Source: CAZLLV01 sp964560325
Lineage (GTDB): Bacteria > Acidobacteriota > Thermoanaerobaculia > Multivoradales > DATKCC01
DNA: 17,660 nucleotides
Reading direction: 5' to 3'
Assembly: GCA_964560325.1 (NCBI GenBank)
Contig: CAZLLV010000010.1
Location: forward strand, 1 to 17,660
This document shows, piece after piece, positions 13,184-17,660 of this stretch (the first letter of the stretch is position 1; each line of letters begins with the position of its first letter). The notes below the pieces were generated by a model. The model had not been told where the DNA came from, did not search any database, and was given only the letters and a program-made list of their open reading frames with translations. A program made the translations under genes and the position numbers.

Positions 13184-15602
13184 AGAGTTGGCGACCGGGT
13201 GGCGGCACGTCTACACCTGGTCCCGCCGGGGCCCGCTCGGTGCGCCGGGGTTCCAGACCGTCGCCCGCTCGCGGGAGCTCGACGGCGATCGGCTGCGGGC
13301 GCTCGAGCGGCGGGTCGCGGCTCTCCGCCCCCCGCCAGGCGTCCCGCGCCCCTCCCTCTTCCTCCAGCCCTCGCCCACCGACACCGGCCGGAGCGTCCTG
13401 ACCCGCTCGGTCGCCACCGGGCGCTCGGCCGACGGCCGCCCCGGCGGCTTCGTCGCCGAGAGCCTGGTGGTGCCCGACCGCTGGCTGGAGGCGGCGGAGT
13501 GGGACCTGGAGACGGCGTTCGCCGCGGTGCCGTGGCGCGGGTGGCAGGAAAACCCGGGTGCCGAGGACGACGAGATCTTGCCGGACGAGGAGCTGCCGCC
13601 GCTCGATCCGCCGAGCGGCGAGGAGCGGCGGAAGAAGCTCGGGCGTCTCGACCGGCTGCTCCCCGACCCGGAGCTCCGCGCCGCTCTCCTCGAGACGCTG
13701 ATCTGGCAGGCGGAGGACGGCGGCCGCGACGAGCCGATCCACCTGGTCGCCGACCCGGACACGCCGCCGGAAGCCTTCGAGGCGCTGGTCCTCCTCCTCC
13801 CCCTGGCCCTTCGGCCGGAAGAGCGTGTGCGAGCGGCGGAAGGGCGCCCGGGGGAGCGCCGGAGCCTGCGGCTCGGTACGCTCGCCGCCCCGGGCGCGCT
13901 CGACCGGCCCGACCTGCTCGGCGTGCCGGACGCGCTCCTCGAAGAGGCCCGCCGCGTGCCGGGCGTGGTGCTCGACCTCGGCGGGCGCATCCCGCCGCCG
14001 CGCCCGGGTGACGAGCGCGTGCGGGAACGCGCGCGGCGGGTGAGCCGTGATCTGACCGGAGAGGGAGCAGGGATGAGCGAGGCCGCGGACGATCAGGAAA
14101 AGGGTGAGACGAGCGGCGCGAGCTTCGACGACGCGCCGCGGCTCGACGACAGCGGCGGCCCGGGCGATCCCGATCCGCTCGCCGAGCGCGCCGCCGTCTG
14201 GCGCCTGCGCGACGAGTCGGAGGCCCGGGCCGCGGCGCTCCTCGACCGGCTGCGCGCCGACCACGACCGGATGCTCGAGCCCCTGAAACGCCTGGTCGAG
14301 GCGGAGCGCCGGCGGTTCGGCGACGAGATCGAGGGCCTGAAGCGGGAGCTCTCCGAGATCGCCGGGGAGGCGCGGGCCGAGCTCGCGCGCGAGGCCGATC
14401 GGGAGCGCCGGCAGCTCCAGACGGAGGGGGAGCGGCGCAAGGGGGTGCTGCGGGGCAGCCTCGACACCCGCATCGAGGAGCTCGACCGCTACCAGGAGGA
14501 GCTGCTGCACCGACTGAGCGAGGAGGAGGTGCGCGCCGAGCGGCGCCTGCGCGAGGCCGCCGGGCTGGCGGCGCTCGACTCCGACCGCGAGCGGGCGGCG
14601 GAGGTCCCGGCGCGGGGGACGAAGGCGGCGCGGCGCCCCGACCGGGCGCGGAGCGCTCCGAGCGACCGCGGTCCGCTGGCGTCACCCACGGCGTCCGGCA
14701 GCGCCTGGAAGCCCTCGTCCGCCGCCCGCCCGAGCCTCCGCGAGCGCCTGCAAGATTGGCCGGCCGGCTACCGCTGGGGCGCTCCGCTCTCGCTTCTCGC
14801 GCTGCTCGCCGTCGCCGCGTACTTCCTGCTCTGGCGGGTAGAGGAGCCGACGACCGGCTCGCCGGAGCCGGTGCCCGCCGTGGCCGAGGCAGCGGCCGAC
14901 GACACGCCGAGAGCCGCCGAGCTCCGAGCCCGTGCGCTCGATCGCCTCACGGACGGCGCCACGGCGGCGGCGCTCCTCTCCGCCGCCGCGCGGAGCCCCG
15001 AGCCGCCGGTCCGCGACCTCGCCGCGTCGATCTACCTCGCGCACGCGATGGGACCGGCCGGCCTCGTCGACGCGACCGAGAGCTGCGTCCTCCTCCAGCA
15101 GGTGGTCACCGATCGCCTGGCGGTGGACGGCGAGGAGTCGATCGCCGTCGACGGCCGGTGCGGCTCGGGCACGCAGAGTGTCCTGGCGGAGATCGCGCCG
15201 GCGCTCGACTGCGCCGGCGGCGGCTGGCAGGCGCAGGGAGCGTGCGTCCTCAACCGCCGACTCTCGGGCGGCCAGCCGCCCTGCGCGGCCACCTGGCCGC
15301 TCCGGCGTGCCTGCGGCTGGAGCCACGTCGAAGGCGCCCGCGCGCTCGGGCTGGCCCGTGAGACGGCACCGCCTCTCCAGGCGCGGCTCGACCTGGTCCA
15401 GACGCCCGACCTGGCGCGCGAGCTGGCGGAGCGAGAGCCGGACCTCGCCCTGGTCGAGATCCTCCCGCCCCTGGCCTGGGGTGCGGCCGAGGCCGCGGCC
15501 GGCCGCTCGGTGACCGCGGTGCCGGGCGTAGAAGGGCTCGACGCGGGTCAGCTCGAATCCGCCCTCGCCTACCTCGACCGGATCGAGGACGCCCCCGGGT
15601 GA
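13167..15602 (+). CDS. GAP1-like protein fused to coiled coil, single TM segment and Cys-rich extracytoplasmic domain
   Basis: This 811-residue protein has an N-terminal part (about 1-300) resembling GAP1 N- and M-type domains: HVYTWSRRGPLGAPGFQTVA, DGRPGGFVAESLVVPDRW, and LLPLALRPEERV later. After an acidic linker comes a long charged coiled coil (about 345-480: RMLEPLKRLVEAERRR, EEVRAERRLREA), then a Ser/Ala/Pro stretch and one TM helix (about 537-556, LSLLALLAVAAYFLLW). The C-terminal 250 residues have six Cys between about 640 and 715 (ESC, GRC, LDC, GAC, PPC, RAC), probably disulfide-bonded outside the cytoplasm. This looks like a membrane sensor or anchor whose cytosolic end is read by the GTPase. 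The start is ATG 13167, or TTG 13188 just past the upstream stop; neither has a strong ribosome site. An in-frame ATG at 14073 has one, so a shorter second product is possible. Confidence 0.65.
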   Translation: MTGGSEELATGWRHVYTWSRRGPLGAPGFQTVARSRELDGDRLRALERRVAALRPPPGVPRPSLFLQPSPTDTGRSVLTRSVATGRSADGRPGGFVAESLVVPDRWLEAAEWDLETAFAAVPWRGWQENPGAEDDEILPDEELPPLDPPSGEERRKKLGRLDRLLPDPELRAALLETLIWQAEDGGRDEPIHLVADPDTPPEAFEALVLLLPLALRPEERVRAAEGRPGERRSLRLGTLAAPGALDRPDLLGVPDALLEEARRVPGVVLDLGGRIPPPRPGDERVRERARRVSRDLTGEGAGMSEAADDQEKGETSGASFDDAPRLDDSGGPGDPDPLAERAAVWRLRDESEARAAALLDRLRADHDRMLEPLKRLVEAERRRFGDEIEGLKRELSEIAGEARAELAREADRERRQLQTEGERRKGVLRGSLDTRIEELDRYQEELLHRLSEEEVRAERRLREAAGLAALDSDRERAAEVPARGTKAARRPDRARSAPSDRGPLASPTASGSAWKPSSAARPSLRERLQDWPAGYRWGAPLSLLALLAVAAYFLLWRVEEPTTGSPEPVPAVAEAAADDTPRAAELRARALDRLTDGATAAALLSAAARSPEPPVRDLAASIYLAHAMGPAGLVDATESCVLLQQVVTDRLAVDGEESIAVDGRCGSGTQSVLAEIAPALDCAGGGWQAQGACVLNRRLSGGQPPCAATWPLRRACGWSHVEGARALGLARETAPPLQARLDLVQTPDLARELAEREPDLALVEILPPLAWGAAEAAAGRSVTAVPGVEGLDAGQLESALAYLDRIEDAPG
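14058..14075 (+). promoter_or_regulatory. Internal ribosome site and ATG inside the GAP1/coiled-coil gene
   Basis: GGAGAGGGAG ends 5-6 bases before an in-frame ATG at 14073 (codon 303), exactly at the border between the GAP1-like part and the acidic coiled-coil/TM part. Either two former genes have fused by loss of a stop, or a separate 509-residue TM subunit is also made from here. Confidence 0.5.
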
Positions 15603-17660
15603 TCGAGCACCTGCTTTTCTCGACCCGCGGGGCGCGGCCGGCGAGCGGCAGCGAGTTCAACCGCGAGGTGGTGGCGGCGAGCCCCGGCGTGCCAGAGGCG
15701 GCGCGCGCCGCCTTCGTCAAGCTGGCGGACATGACCGGCGCCGTCCTCGCCCGCCCGGAGCTGCCGCCGCTCTGGGCCTTCCGCCGCCTGGACGAGGAGA
15801 GCTGGCTGGTCGTGCGCGCGGTGAGCCTGGGGCTCTACCGGAAGGGGCACCACCAGCTCCTCGTCCATGGGGTGGTGCTGCCGCGCGAGACGGTCGACCT
15901 GCTCGACGGCGATCCGTTCCTCCTCGCTTCCGAAGAGGCCGCGGCGGCCGGCTTCCGCTTCGTCGAGGAGCACCCGGAGGGGCGCGAGGAGCTTCCACCG
16001 CTCACTCTCGACCCCGGCTTCGCCGGCACCGCCCGCCGCCTCTCGGTCGAGCGCCTGGAGCGGCTGACCGAGGGTCTGCGCGAGCTCGACCCGGCCTTCC
16101 CGGCGCTCTTCGACCGGGTGCTCGGCACCGGCGAAGCGGAGCGCCGGCCGGTCGCCGTCGCCCCCGGCAGCCCGGCGGTCGTCGAGTGGCTCCTCCTCCA
16201 CCTCCACCCGGCCGACCGCGCCGAGCTGTCGTTCCACACCCGCTACGCCTACGAGCAGGCGATTCCGTTCGACCTCGTCGGCGCGGCGCCGGACGAGGTC
16301 GCCGACCTGCGCCGCCGGCTCCGCGGCGAGGTCGACGTCTGGACGCCGGAGGCGGTCCGGTCGCCCGCTCCCGACGGGGACGGGACCGAGCCGACGCTGG
16401 GCGAGCGGGTGCGGCAGGCGCGGGAGCGGGCGCCGGGGCTCCTGCCGCGAACGCTCGAGGCGTACTACCTGACGCTCCTTCCGGGCCGCCACGGCACCGA
16501 CCTGCGCCGCAACCCGTTCCACCCGCTCGAGCCGGAGGAGGCCGACGCCTGCCTCCGGGCGGAGCTCGGTCTGCCGCTCGACGCGGAGGAGACCGAGCTG
16601 GTCGAGCGGCTGGCGCTGCGGGGCGACCGCAGCCTGGCGCGCCACGCCGCCGATCTCGCCGAGGCGTGGCGGCGCGGGCCGGCGGCCTTCGAAGATCACC
16701 TGGGGCGCTTGACGAACGCCGCCGACGAGCTGCGCCGGCTCGACCTCGACCGGATGCCCCCGGTCGCGCGGCCGGAGGAGCGGCTCGGCCTGCTCGCGCT
16801 CCTTCCAGTGCTGCTCCCCGGCCTGCTCGACGAGGGCGGTAGCGGGGTAGAGGACCGGCTGCCGGTGCTCTGGCGGGAGGTGGTGCCGCCCGGCAGCACC
16901 TTCGCGGATCTTCTCGGCCGGCTGCGTTCGCCTGAGGAAGCGGAGATCGGGGAGCGGGTGGTGGGGCCGTGGGTCGCGGGGCTCCTCCGAACGACCGACG
17001 AGGCGACGGCTGCCACTGCATGGCCGGAGTACCTGCGCTGGCTGGGAGCCGCGGGGCGGCCGGTGGCGCCGGTGGCGGCGCGGGTCGAGCAGGCGCTCGG
17101 GGAGCACCCCGAACCCACGGCGCTCGACGGCTACCGCCGCCTGGAGAAGGTCTGCGCGGAGGCCGGGCTAGCCGCCTTCGCGCTCCGCATCCTCTTCCAG
17201 CGCGAGGTACCGCGACTCGCCCCCGCCGCCGCCCGGGTCCGGCTCGCCGACGGCGTCGGCTGGCTGCTGCGCGAGAGCGGCGAAGGAACGGCCGCCGATC
17301 CGTTCCTGGGGCCGGCGCTCGCCGATCCCGAGGCGGCCGGGGTCGTCCTCGGCGCCCTCGCCGACCGGCTGATGGCGAGCGACGAGCCGGAAGCGCGCTG
17401 GCCGCGCGTCCAGCGCCTGCTCGGCGCGCAGCCGCGAGCGATCCTGCCGCGCGCCGCCGCGCCCGCCGCCGGCGCCTTCGTCGCCCGCCTCGCGCTGTCG
17501 CCGCTCGCCGAGCGCGCGGCGGAGGCGGTCGACCGGCTCGACGCGCTCGGCCCGGACGGCTCCGGAGGTACCGGCCCGGTCGAGGACCGCTTCCGCTTCC
17601 GCGACCAGGTGACGACCGCCGCGGCAGCGGCGATCGGCGACGCCCTCCACGGCCGGCCGG
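15599..17660 (+). CDS. Second GAP1-like protein (3' partial)
   Basis: GTG at 15599 overlaps the previous stop (GTGA), and the frame stays open to the window end (687 codons). A GAGG lies about 10 bases upstream. The N-terminus resembles a GAP1 N-domain: EHLLFSTRGARPASGSEFNR, LWAFRRLDEESWLVVRA, and GLYRKGHHQLLVHGVVLP. About residue 200 comes the M-type signature WLLLHLHPADRAELSFHTRY, then AIPFDLVGAAP. The remaining 400-plus residues are Leu/Ala/Arg/Glu-rich and helical without catalytic motifs, probably a scaffold. No P-loop, TM or signal peptide is seen. It would be the cytosolic partner of the zinc-ribbon GTPase. A long open frame on the opposite strand here is an effect of base composition. 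Confidence 0.7.
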   Translation, partial: MIEHLLFSTRGARPASGSEFNREVVAASPGVPEAARAAFVKLADMTGAVLARPELPPLWAFRRLDEESWLVVRAVSLGLYRKGHHQLLVHGVVLPRETVDLLDGDPFLLASEEAAAAGFRFVEEHPEGREELPPLTLDPGFAGTARRLSVERLERLTEGLRELDPAFPALFDRVLGTGEAERRPVAVAPGSPAVVEWLLLHLHPADRAELSFHTRYAYEQAIPFDLVGAAPDEVADLRRRLRGEVDVWTPEAVRSPAPDGDGTEPTLGERVRQARERAPGLLPRTLEAYYLTLLPGRHGTDLRRNPFHPLEPEEADACLRAELGLPLDAEETELVERLALRGDRSLARHAADLAEAWRRGPAAFEDHLGRLTNAADELRRLDLDRMPPVARPEERLGLLALLPVLLPGLLDEGGSGVEDRLPVLWREVVPPGSTFADLLGRLRSPEEAEIGERVVGPWVAGLLRTTDEATAATAWPEYLRWLGAAGRPVAPVAARVEQALGEHPEPTALDGYRRLEKVCAEAGLAAFALRILFQREVPRLAPAAARVRLADGVGWLLRESGEGTAADPFLGPALADPEAAGVVLGALADRLMASDEPEARWPRVQRLLGAQPRAILPRAAAPAAGAFVARLALSPLAERAAEAVDRLDALGPDGSGGTGPVEDRFRFRDQVTTAAAAAIGDALHGRP

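Noticed and set aside
15569..17107. 512-codon - strand open frame opposite the second GAP1-like gene
   Set aside because: The + strand frame shows GAP1-like motifs and is coupled by GTGA to the upstream gene. The antisense frame is low-complexity Arg/Pro/Glu.
1..17660. CRISPR array, insertion sequence ends or integrase
   Set aside because: No regularly spaced repeats, transposase motifs or flanking terminal repeats were seen.

Overview
The window is strongly GC-rich bacterial DNA with G/C-ending codons and almost stop-free antisense frames. It carries an outer-membrane beta-barrel and periplasmic or secreted proteins, so the host is probably Gram-negative. The mix of an extracellular contractile injection system (eCIS) type effector, a GTPase/GAP1-type conflict locus, Cys-rich secreted proteins and a DUF4143 ATPase remnant would suit Acidobacteriota, Myxococcota or a similar high-GC lineage. 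That placement is an inference from gene content, not a demonstrated assignment.

Left region (1-7262, + strand): the 3' part of a very large eCIS-associated protein, with a DUF4157 domain carrying HETAH at 530-544, then a long helical body and a C-terminal putative nuclease plus helix-hairpin-helix. Its reading frame changes near an 11-G run at 890-900. Its stop overlaps the start (ATGA) of an 882-residue protein that joins a DUF115/Maf-like domain, a capsule/CDP-glycerol-type GT-B domain and a GT4-like glycosyltransferase domain.

Middle region (7275-11820): on the - strand lie a two-TM potassium channel with tandem RCK domains, and an outer-membrane beta-barrel gene. The barrel's signal peptide is separated from the barrel by one in-frame TGA. 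A RimJ/RimL-like GNAT acetyltransferase follows on the + strand. Next on the - strand is a small Cys-rich secreted protein, again cut by an in-frame stop (TAG) beyond which the Cys-rich pattern clearly continues. Its strong promoter sits in a small AT-rich island that overlaps a decayed AAA/DUF4143 ATPase fragment.

Right region (11882-17660, + strand): three overlapping genes form an operon. They encode a zinc-ribbon TRAFAC-type GTPase, a GAP1-like protein fused to a coiled coil, one TM segment and a Cys-rich extracytoplasmic domain, and a second GAP1-like protein that runs off the window. This resembles the GTPase-centred (GAP1/double-GTPase) predicted conflict systems described by comparative genomics. 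The particular arrangement, with a membrane-spanning sensor-like subunit between the GTPase and the second GAP1-like protein, is the best candidate here for a poorly characterised system.

Three genes are interrupted (a frameshift, a TGA and a TAG) while the flanking sequence stays well conserved. Either this assembly carries several base errors, or some of these are real decay, phase variation or recoding.
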